Of a stretch of 64,000 nucleotides of DNA, positions 55,401 to 64,000 are shown piece after piece; position 1 is the first letter of the stretch; each line of letters starts with the position of its first letter. Both the position numbers and the translations under genes were made by a program. Source of the stretch: Piscicola geometra (taxonomy: Eukaryota; Annelida; Clitellata; Hirudinida; Piscicolidae); the NCBI GenBank assembly GCA_943735955.1, contig OX030957.1, forward strand, positions 8,453,844 to 8,517,843. The letters run 5' to 3'. The notes beneath the pieces are model-generated. The model was not told the origin of the DNA. It did not search any database and was given only the letters and a program-made list of their open reading frames with translations.

Positions 55401-55825
55401 TTACACCACACAACTTCACAATCTTACATCCCCCTCCACCACCACACCACACAGATATGGGCGAAGGGGGCCCTCACAGAGGGTGCTGAGACCAAAGGTG
55501 CGCTGGTGTGTGGGGAGGAGACATGGGGCGTGGGCGACAACATCACCACTAAACTCTTCAACGCCTCTGGAGAGGTGCACTGCTCTCTCGTCCGCTGCAT
55601 AACTCCATCACCACCATATCATCTCGTCTTAGTGAATAATTATCGATCATTATCATCTAAATATAAATCGATATCGATTTTTATCATAAAGTATTTGTAA
55701 ATATATTATGCAGAGGGATTTCCCACTTTTTAGCATACCAGTAGCGCTTATCAAGCCAAATCATCATCATCACCCCTACTATGCAGGAAGTGGCTTGCCA
55801 CGTCAAGAAGACCTCGTACATCTGA
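49468..55825 (+). CDS. Cytoplasmic intermediate-filament protein with lamin-type rod and tail, complete
   Basis: Structural coiled-coil filament protein. Fourteen exons in phase: 49468-49637, 50004-50069, 51012-51117, 51385-51512, 51921-52107, 52377-52504, 52871-53000, 53400-53525, 53665-53885, 54503-54627, 54712-54848, 55076-55186, 55455-55574, 55787-55825 (TGA). Product 597 residues. The head is Ser/Thr-rich. The rod starts MQDLNERLACYIEKVRFLEA and ends KLGLELEIAAYRKLLEVEEG, the two consensus ends of IF rods. It is about 350 residues long, i.e. lamin-like with the longer coil 1B. The tail has a lamin tail domain (VSVAECASDGSYIVVDNTS, LAGWKVLRLL, VEFVFPDGASL, ETWGVGDNITTKLFNASGE). No CaaX box and no clear nuclear localisation signal, so cytoplasmic. 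This matches protostome IF proteins such as leech filarin/macrolin or snail IF; I cannot say which. Confidence 0.93.
50090..50325. repeat. Degenerate GGTGATGATG-rich intron sequence
   Basis: GTG/GAT-rich simple sequence after the second IF exon, starting about 20 bases from the donor. A similar GATGATGG stretch precedes the exon at 51012. Confidence 0.7.
51513..51745. repeat. G-rich (GGGGGGTTTGTTGGTGGGGGGTTTTGGTGGTGGAA) array at IF donor
   Basis: Units of about 33-36 bases with runs of four to ten G, starting directly at the GTTGTT donor of the exon 51385-51512 (core unit GGAAGGGGGGTTTGTTG). Many G-runs close together make G-quadruplex formation in the nascent RNA plausible. Confidence 0.85.
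52505..52715. repeat. (GGT)n array starting at IF donor
   Basis: The exon ends TACAG at 52504 and the intron begins GTGGTGGTGGTGG, so the donor is the first repeat unit. The array is followed by a tRNA-like SINE head at 52717-52775 and an (ATC)n/(ACC)n tract up to the next acceptor at 52870. Confidence 0.88.
53090..53399. repeat. ACCACCATTCAGAACAAACAA units in IF intron
   Basis: Four to five irregular copies of AACCACCATTCAGAACAAA with CACTAATGACCAAC linkers, preceding the exon at 53400. Confidence 0.75.
53865..54405 (+). repeat. Minisatellite seeded by an exon/intron junction of the IF gene
   Basis: The last 21 exon bases plus the first 13 intron bases (53865-53898, CTTGGAGGTGGAAGAAGGAA then GGTGTGTTGGTGTG) are repeated exactly at 53899-53932, including the donor. 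Sixteen or so further 28-32 base units follow (GTTGGAGGTGGGTGGGTGTG, TTGGTGTG). They derive from the same junction with GGAAGAAGGAAGG shortened to GGGTGGG or GGATGGG. Confidence 0.92.
54406..54480 (+). mobile_element. tRNA-like SINE head fragment
   Basis: GTTTGTAACGGCTTGAGCAA, then a box B-like CTAGGTTCGAGTGCAAG. Related to the heads at 52717 and 37859. It sits just before the IF exon at 54503. Confidence 0.5.
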
Positions 55826-55881
55826 GCCTTGTGACTCGACAGTGCCAATGTGAAGTGTTTCATTTTAAATATGTGTATATA

Positions 55882-55927
<46 letters not shown>

Positions 55928-57350
55928 TTTGTGTGTTCAAATTCATTTTTTTCGATTACTTGATAATTTGTTTATATACATGAATTGATTCAAGTTATGT
56001 GTTTAAATGTGTCGAAAATCGGTTCTTTAGTGTGGCGGTGCTACAACTACTCCATTGATCACCTGCTTAATCGGTGGTGTTGTTGATAGTATTTTTTGTT
56101 TTCCCAGTGCTTTCTTTTTGGTTTGGTTGGTTTTTTGAATTGCAAGTTATCTAATTTGAATCTAAAAAAATGGCGTACTGTGGTCTTACGTTTGGGAAGA
56201 AAAATATGCATTGACGATACATTGCATTGTTCAGAGTACTTTTTAGAATAAATGTCGCTTTTGTTTGTTGTTGTAGGCGTTGTTGTGACTGCCTTCCGTC
56301 AAAGCATTTCGTCTTCCCGTTTTTAAATACTTATTTGTTTTTTCATCGCAATATGTTTATTTATCTTGGCTTATTTATGGTCTTTCGTACCTACCATGCT
56401 GTTTTTCGTGCGAGAACAGACAATGCATTAATGACTGCAACAGGAGTCAATCGAGAGGTTAGTGCGTGTGGTTAATTTGCTAACTTATTTGTGATGTTTC
56501 TCGGGAATTATAAGATGGAATAGAAAAGCTCATCAATACAATATAGAACAAAATTATAATTTGAATTGAAAAATATCCATTCATAATTCTAGCTATAACC
56601 TGCGGACCCAATATACAATTAAAGCGGTCTGGATTTAGATTCTAAATTTTAGAAGCTTCGAGACCCGTTTTCCGTGCAAAAATCATGCTGGCAATAATTC
56701 TGCCGCAACAGAAAAACACTCAATACACGAAATACAATGCTTAACGCACTAGAAACACAGCAAATGTCCATAAATTTAGCAGTTCATTCATCAGCACTTG
56801 ACGACCCTTTCGACACATAAAATATAAAAACTAGTATAAATACATGTAATAACATAATATACATTGTATATACAATAGTATGAGTGTATGGATCATACAT
56901 TGTATGTGTCAATGCCAATATATATATATATATATGTTTAAATTTATAGACGTTATATACTATATAATATAGAGATGTCTTATAATTTTAACACCGTCTT
57001 GTTTAAATGGTTCGCCAACAGACGCGTGGAATAAATGTATCAATCGATTTGAGAGTTCTTTTCAAGTTTAAGTGGTTTCTTTCATGAAAAGAATGTCTTG
57101 AAAATCAAAAGAAAAGTTTTGAACATTTATTTTACAGCTTTTAAAGAGTTTCAAGAGTTTCTATTTCACTAATATTTGTAGACTTTAGTTTTAGTATAAT
57201 AAATGTAAAATGATAGTAAATTATATAAAAACTTAAATGATAACTTCATATAAGTTATAAAATCAGAAACATCTTGAAAACCTCTAATGAATAGGTTTAT
57301 TGAACTAATTGGATGCCAATAGCCTCAACATCACTGCTTTTCCGACTGTC
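55826..57350. other. Intergenic region between IF gene and gremlin-like gene
   Basis: (GT)n at 55883-55935, an AT-rich palindromic stretch near 56860-56990 (ATATATATATATATG), and no conserved coding sequence. The first exon or promoter of the gremlin-like gene may lie here. Confidence 0.45.
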
Positions 57351-59725
57351 ATGCTTTCAATTGACTCACTGCTTCCACTTTCGCCATCATCATCATCATC
57401 ATCGCTTTTCTTAATCTTCCTCCTCTTGTCCACCTCTGAATCTTTCCTGCCTGCATTAGCATCATTTTCAAGATCATCACTATCCCATCATCCCTCACAA
57501 AACCACTCAATCTCATCAAGCGTAACACGTCAGGGAGCATCTCTTCACTCCAACCAACTCCACCACAGCAACACCAAACAACTTGAGACCTCCAACCACT
57601 CCACAAACTATGCCTTCGCCAACAAACTCGATCGACAATTCACCCACAAAAATCCGAATCTTTCTGCAATTCGACGTCAAAACTTCAATGGCGCAAAAGG
57701 AAGACTTTCCTACACCACGAAGCGTCACCCCCTTCAAAGTAGAAGCAAACGCATGCCTGAAAGAGCGGAAAGACCTGCGCAGAAGATGAAGAAAAGACAG
57801 AAAGAATGCCGAGAGATGCTTCAAAACCTGCACAAGAAACGGGACAGTCAGCAAGTGAACCCCGCATCAAACATCCAACTCGGCAAGCTCTACTGCACCA
57901 AAATAAAGCGGAGAAGGAGGAGGAAGGAGCAGTCATCGGGGAAAAAGTCCATCTTGAAAGACTTCTTATCTTTCAGCAGACAACGCAAGAACCTGCCACG
58001 GCATCTGACGCAGGAGGCGCTCAGAAGGAGGAAAATCATCGCGCAGAATCTCTCAGAACGCCTGCAGAGCGACAAGGATATCATGAAGGTGCAGCAGAGA
58101 GACCTGCGTGTGAAGGTGGCCAGGAGGAGTTTCAAGCGGTTGGGTGCGGAGAGGGGCAGAGATGATTGGGAGAGGAGTGAGGAGAAGGATGGGGATGAGA
58201 GAAGTGAAAGGAAGAAAGATGATGAGGGGAAAGTTGAAAGAAAGAGAGATGGGGAAAAGAAAGGTGAGAGGTGGTTCCCCAATAACCGAGATAAACGCTA
58301 CAGAGAAGGGAGTGATGGCAGTAGAGTGGGTGGAGTGACTAACGCGAGGAGGACGCGACAAGAGGTTGCAAGGATCAATGACGTTGTGCCGCATGATATG
58401 AAGGAAAATGAAAAGTACCAAATGAAAATAGAAAAGAAGGGGAAGGACAAAATCACAAATTCAGTTCTTCATAATGGGTTGGGAAACTTTGGGAATGCGA
58501 AAAGTCATAACCCCGTGAGGAGTTTCACGAGAGGCGTTTGGAAGGCTGGAAAAGACGGTTCTTCGCAAGGCTTTGAAAGTGGAGGTGGAAGGAATTCTGC
58601 TTTCGAGGCAGATTACAAGCGAGGATTCCGCAAACTGGAGTACCCACGCAAGCGTCTCAAACTCGATCAATACAACGCTCAGAGCTACAAAAACGATGTT
58701 CTAAACTACAACAACAAATATTTATTGAATTACAACAACAAACAACCACCAAGCAAGATTAAACAACTAAATAACAACAACCACAGCGTTTATAAAAACA
58801 AACACCTACACAACAACAACAACAACAACAACCACAGCATGTACATCAACTACTACAACGACAAAAGACAACAACAACAACACGGCATGAGAAGCCCCCT
58901 GGAGCAACTAAAAGTGCATTCAAGTGCTGTCCTGGCCACCGACCTGAGAGGCTTGCCAGTGGAAACGTGCACTGTGCAGGCTTCGGTGCAGAGAGTCAAG
59001 GAGCCGGGCTGCAAGAGTGTCAGAGTCCGAACCAAGTTTGTGTCTTTGAGTTTCAGTCATTTGTCTGATGCCCTTTCAAGAAATTTCTTTCAAATGTCAG
59101 CCCCTTATTGTTGGCAACGAAGCGTTGGATTTATTTTAAAGGTTGTGAAATTGCTTTAATTGCGTTCTAATTTTATATATATGCACGCACTTCATTTCAT
59201 TTGTATCTGATCAAATATGCACCTGGTGTTTACTGCAAAGTGTGTTCGCACTTTTCAAATCTTCAGTTTACTTTCATCCTCTTCCCGTAAATCTATAACT
59301 CTTTGAATCTCTCAGGAATTCGCCGCATTACACGCATAACTCGGTACTTTCATGCATGCATAGTATTACAAAGTAAATAGTAATACATAGTACATAGTAT
59401 TACAAAGTACATAGTATTACAAAGTAAATAGTATTACATAGTATCACACACCCATGCCACTGATCACCTCCTCCACGTACACACATACACACAAACACAA
59501 AGGTTCTGCTACGGCAAGTGCAACTCCTTCTACGTGCCCAAGATGGGCATGCGGGGCGTCCCCCTCGAGACTCCGTTGGAAAGCATCGCCTTCAAGTCTT
59601 GCGCCTTCTGCCGACCGAGCAAGTTCCGCTGGCTCTCGTTGGTTCTGAGGTGTCCAGGTGGTCTGAGGAGGAAGAGAATGCAGGTGATCAAGGAGTGCTT
59701 CTGTGCCGGCCTGACGCTCAAGTGA
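57351..59725 (+). CDS. Gremlin-type DAN-family BMP antagonist with very long N-terminal extension
   Basis: Secreted cystine-knot protein of the DAN/gremlin family, expected to bind BMPs outside the cell. Two exons, 57351-59035 and 59503-59725 (TGA), joined AA|G. Product 635 residues from the first in-frame ATG. The N-terminus has a hydrophobic stretch (SLFLIFLLLS) suitable as a signal peptide. The C-terminal knot (about residues 540-635) carries nine cysteines spaced as in gremlin: ETC, PGCKS, KFCYGKCNSFYVPK, FKSCAFCRPSKF, LVLRCPG, IKECFCAG. The long middle (about 490 residues) is highly basic and low-complexity (KRRRRRKEQ, ERKKDDEGKVERKRDGEK, then Asn-rich NNNNNNNHSMY) with many dibasic sites. 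Human gremlin-1 is only 184 residues. The knot assignment is firm. Whether all of the extension is translated in one product is inferred from one uninterrupted frame of more than 560 codons. Confidence 0.9.
59340..59445. repeat. (AGTATTACAAAGTACAT)n in gremlin-like intron
   Basis: About five units of ATAGTATTACAAAGTA-type repeat in the single intron, which ends in ACACATACACACAAACACAA plus AG. Confidence 0.8.
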
Positions 59726-61652
59726 TGATGGTGATGATGAAGATGAGGAGAAGGAAGATGACTATGAAGGTGGTGGTGATGATGAAGGGGGCGATGATGA
59801 TAGTATTGGGGAAGCATCTCGAGTATTCGATTCTAGTGCTTTCTTTCCGAGCCACATCTTCTCAATCTCCATTCAACAACTTCTATCTCAATTCCCGCCC
59901 CCCTCATTCGATCGATCTACACGTCCCTTTCTCCTGACCCTTCGCCTGCAAACCACCAGATGCGCCAAACTTCCTTAAACTGCCTCTGGCATCGAAAAAA
60001 AATTGCGATTTTTCTTTTATTTAGATACTGAATCGCTGTTTGATCTTTAAAAAAATCTCGATAAATTCTATTTCGAAATCGAATCTTTCAAATCTCAAAC
60101 GACTCACTAGTTAACATGGAATCTTTCTCTCCTAGTTAAAATTGATTGATCTCGCGATCCTTGCGCCGGAAAAGAAGCCTCTTGACCTCTTAGCTGCTAA
60201 CGCCCCATGATGATGATGATGATGACGATGATGAAACTCTAGTTATGATAGATTAGTGCTATAATATATTATTCGAAAGACACTGTTCTCATTCAATTCG
60301 ATCACTCATTGTACATTTAAGGACCCCTATCATCATCTTGAGCCTATCGCCACGGTAAGCAAATTTGTAGATACGTGTATATTTAGCGCTCGTTTGCGAT
60401 ACAACTTTGCGAGAGGATTGTTCCTTCGGTAATAAAACTTCCGCTTCATAATTGCGACATGAACTCACGCTTGCTTGCCAGTTGCGAGATGCGATTAAAA
60501 GTGAACTTTGAATGCCTGGGGCGGGGGTGTAACGAGGATGATCTATCTAGTTTATGAGGCGAACACTTGCCTTCCGAATCTCCATGCTGCAGATAAGAAC
60601 ACAAACAAGTGCTCTAGAGGCGGTAAAGCAAAACACAACGTGATAAAGCTCCTCCTTGCACACTTGAAAATACATCCCCGCTAAGTGCGTTTCGCAAGAA
60701 AAACGAATATGCATTTCACGCTTAGTGTCGAATTTCAAGCCAAAAATTCATTTTGAAACATTTTTGAACAAATTCCTATGGTTACAGCTGATGTTTTAGC
60801 AAGTTAAAAATCGCAAAACACTCAGAAACAATAGGACTATATAGACAGTCCACAACCCCTTCTACACACACTCCATCACATGCCATGAAACTTTTGAAAA
60901 ATATCGAGTTATAGGCATCATTTCACCCACCCCCTCAACCACTCCACCACCTCAACTTCCCCACTACCTCAACCCCCCCACCATCCCTTCCACCTCAACC
61001 CCCCACCCCCTCAACCTCCCTATTACCTCAAACACCTCACCCCCCCCCCATTATCACCATCGAAACAACGGGACTTTGAAAGACTAATGAGAAGTCGTAA
61101 AAAGTAAACCAGGCCATGAAGCAGCCTATTAGCGGCTCGTTTGTTCGCTGATTACGACATTAAAACGGTGTTAAAGACTCATTAAAGCTATAATTGGCTC
61201 CAATTAAAGACTCATTAAAACACTAATTGACTTCATTAATGTCATCGCTGTAAGCATTTGCAATAATTCAAGAAGCTGCAAGCTGTTTTAAAAACTGCAA
61301 TTAATTAATTATAACTATTTAATTAATTATAAGTCATCTTAATTATACATCTTATTAATAAATTGTGAGCTATAAAAGCAGCATTGATTAGTGAAATAAC
61401 CCTGGTTCAACTTAGAAGTTAGAAGCGTATCTAAAGCTCATGTGAAAACTCTACAAAAGTGTCAATCATATCAAAAATACTCAAAATGGAACGACGACAA
61501 CGCGCATCAAGGCTTCAAACTACAAAAGCGTTCGTATCAAAGAACTGGACCTCAACAAATCACTGGTGTAACACCGCTAAAGCACTTGCCAAATACTTGG
61601 GACGATTTCAAATAATTAAGTCTGATAAAACCTAAACGGACCTCAAGCCTTC
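59726..61652. other. Convergent intergenic region, no gene seen
   Basis: GATGATG simple repeats immediately after the gremlin-like stop (59725-59810) and again at 60209-60234. CCCTCAACC/CCACCACCTCAA pyrimidine-rich repeats at 60930-61070 include a C9 run. CACTAATTGACTTCATTAA-type direct repeats lie at 61160-61240. No conserved coding segment found. Confidence 0.45.
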
Positions 61653-63388
61653 TCAAGACTTCCTTCTTGCTACCACCATTCGAACCACCTCACTGGCCGA
61701 TAACCGCTTACAGATGCTTTGCTGGACGGCTAGGAGCGAAGAGTGAGCGACGTTTAGCCCGTCAAGCTCGATGAGAATGTCGTCTGCTTGGATGAACGAG
61801 CCCCCTCCTCCTTCGTGGTGGTAGGCTTCGTCGAAAAGAATAGCCGAAAATTTGGTGGTGTTGCCTTTGTTGGTATTGTTGATGTTTTTGGCAGTGTTGT
61901 TGTTGTTGTTGGTGGTGATGGTATGGTTAGTGTTGTTATTGGACGTCTTTTGGACGCTTATGTCGTTATTCGGAGGAACGACCACCGACCTCAGCGACAT
62001 TTTGAAGGGAAAGTCGTTGTCGTGAGCTGCAATATTATCATTGTAGTTAGCAACACTACCATTATTATTATTGATATTATTATCATTTTTATAACCATTA
62101 ATATTATTGTCGTTATTATTGATGTCACTATTACCATTATTTATATTTATATTATTTAAATTATTATTATTACTTCTATTTAAACATATTTCACTTTTCC
62201 TAGTGCCTGAGAATTCTTTGGGAGAGATAGTGAAGGGAAGGAGAGAGAAAGAGTGGAGGAGAGAGAAGAGGCTGGGCGCTTGCTTGACTGTATTAGTGGG
62301 TCGGTCACAGTTGCCACTGTGGTATTCTCTTGATTGATCATCATCATTATAATTTTCATAATCATCATCATCACCCTTATTATTACTATTATTCTTGTGG
62401 TTATTATTATGATTAAAATCATTATTACTCTTATTAGTAATGTTGTTTTCATTTATGCTAAAAATATGTCGGTTATTATTAGTAGTAGTATCACTATCAT
62501 TTATATTATTAATCTTGTTAATGTCACTATTATAATAATTATTATTATTCTTGCCATTATAATTATCATTATTATTCGAAAGGTCAACTGAGGTCGCTTC
62601 TTTGAAGTAGGGTTTGAATCCCTTTCTTTCCGTCGTTTCCGAGACCACTTCGCTGTTTGTTCTATGCTTGCTCATGCCATCCCCACCACCACTCCCACCC
62701 CTCCTTCCATCCTCCCCCATAACAACAACATCATCATCATCATCAGAATTCAGGTCATTTTTCATGAGGTCAAACAATGAGGTCATCTTGTTAACCTTGC
62801 TCCTGTAGAGTTCAACGTCACTGCCCTCCTCTTCTCCTGAACTGACCTAGATTATTTAAAAGGTTATACTATTACTATTATTATATATTTTTATTAGTTC
62901 ATTTTTTCTGACCTCATTTCGACTGCTTACGGCAAGTTGTTCGTAGTCGGAGTCGCAAGCGCCCATTGGTGCAGCCGTCGCCAGAATTCCTGCAACCTCA
63001 TTGGACGCCATTGACCTACATTGGAATGAGGTGGTGTGCTTTAGTGTGGTGTGTGTGAAGTTTTGTAGTGTGTGATGTAGTGTGGTGTGTGTGATGTTGT
63101 GTGGTGTGTGATGTAGTGTGGTGTGTGGTATTTGGGTTTTGTGTGGTGTGTATGTTCTGGTGGTGAGTGTTGTTGTGTGGTGTGGAGTGTTGTGTGGTGT
63201 GGCGTAATTTGACGGAGTGTGGTGCAGTGGAACAGCATTGGTTTGATTGAAAAGGTTTCCGATTGCACGCTTGCGTGGGCGACTTTTTGTGCGCTGATCA
63301 CGCAGACGATCTTTTTAACCGTGTCAAAATATTTATGCACAAGAAAGAAAAGGTGGTTACGCAAAAACATATTATTTGATACAATGAC

Positions 63389-63442
<54 letters not shown>

Positions 63443-63841
63443 GATGATGATAATGCAGGTGGTAATGATGATGATGATGCTGCTTAAAAAAGGCTATTGA
63501 AACTCAAGAATGTAATGTAGACTAGAAGACTAAGTGTTGGAGGTTGAATGGACAAAGAAGATAACTTATTATTATCATTCTTATTATTAATAATAATATT
63601 ATTATCGATGTTATTATTGTTGATAATATTATTAATATTAATATTATTGTTATTAATATAAATATTATTATTATTAATGTTAATATTATTACCATTATTA
63701 TTGTTATTATTATTTTTTTTAATTATTTATTATTGTTTTAATTATTCCAATTGTTATTTCTATTATTACCGATTCTCGTCGAAGTCGTCGTTGGAAGGCT
63801 GCCTCTGCACTGCCCTCCTGCTGATGATCTTCCTCTCTAGT
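61653..63841 (-). CDS. Asn-rich protein ending in a PDZ-like segment, 5'-partial, unrecognised
   Basis: Three exons in phase: 63770-63841, 62913-63015, 61653-62846, with good splice sites (CG|GTAATA, GAG|GTCAGA, CTAG acceptor). The frame reads KIISRRAVQRQPSNDDF, SMASNEVAGILATAAPMG, SGEEEGSDVELYRSKVNKM and TSLFDLMKNDLN. A long Asn/Asp-rich low-complexity stretch interrupted by short complex islands follows (ERKGFKPYFKEATSV, LLHSFSLLPFTISPKEFSGT, FKMSLRSVVVPP). The last 50 residues, IQADDILIELDGLNVAHSS, LLAVQQSICKR and VVRMVVARRKS, look like the second half of a PDZ domain (GDxILxxNG region, alpha-2 helix, final strand). The first half is not obvious. It may be hidden in islands split by poly-Asn insertions, or the match may be fortuitous. 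The gene continues upstream of the window. Confidence 0.6.
63016..63769. repeat. Intron with GTGTGGTGTGTGATGTA units, (GAT)n and (ATT)n arrays
   Basis: A 17-20 base GTGTGGTGTGTGATGTAGT repeat at 63035-63215, (GAT)n at 63384-63428, and ATTATT/TTAATATTATT at 63570-63765 directly upstream of the minus-strand donor at 63769. Confidence 0.85.
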
Positions 63842-63842
63842 C

Positions 63843-64000
<158 letters not shown>

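Noticed and set aside
57309..57350. Upstream extension of the gremlin-like frame
   Set aside because: No ATG in frame before 57351; that ATG precedes the signal-like hydrophobic stretch, so I chose it as start.

Overview
This is a stretch of animal nuclear genome. It has intron-rich protein genes with GT-AG splice sites, very abundant micro- and minisatellites, tRNA-derived SINEs, LINE remnants and several hAT transposon remnants. The gene content points to a lophotrochozoan, and an annelid such as a leech is my best guess. Two things support this: a cytoplasmic intermediate-filament gene with a lamin-length rod (about 350 residues) and a lamin-type tail, and a gremlin-type BMP antagonist. 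I cannot confirm the species by sight.

Layout. At 89-3306 (+) is the 3' part of a TCF/LEF (pangolin) gene with HMG box and C-clamp. At 7072-14579 (-) is POLR1E/RPA49 (RNA polymerase I), and at 16054-18089 (-) is RPP38 (RNase P/MRP), with a possible 5' exon at 20520-20625. At 21702-28338 (+) is a complete sn-1 diacylglycerol lipase: 13 exons, 719 residues, complete catalytic triad. It converges with TRPT1 (tRNA 2'-phosphotransferase) at 29224-33057 (-): 6 exons, 195 residues. TRPT1 is divergent from IVNS1ABP/KLHL39 (BTB-BACK-Kelch) at 34490-48188 (+): 11 exons, 755 residues. At 49468-55825 (+) is the intermediate-filament gene: 14 exons, 597 residues. At 57351-59725 (+) is a gremlin-type cystine-knot gene: 2 exons, 635 residues, with a very long N-terminal extension. 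It converges with a PDZ-like, Asn-rich gene at 61653-63841 (-) whose 5' end lies beyond the window.

Exon boundaries were set by matching family consensus, splice dinucleotides and reading phase. For the five genes I consider complete, the exon lengths sum to multiples of three without internal stops. No operon-like arrangement is evident. Three neighbours on the minus strand (POLR1E, RPP38, TRPT1) all serve RNA synthesis or processing, but they look like ordinary independent genes.

The most notable features are structural. Tandem repeats (CA, GT, ATG, ACT and 13-34 bp minisatellites) repeatedly sit against splice sites, and one minisatellite begins as a duplication of an exon/intron junction. 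A hAT-like MITE is nested in another hAT-like element with an exact 8-bp target duplication. One hAT copy carries an inverted internal segment. TRPT1 has Lys at a position where the family normally has a catalytic Arg. IVNS1ABP appears to use one GC-AG intron.
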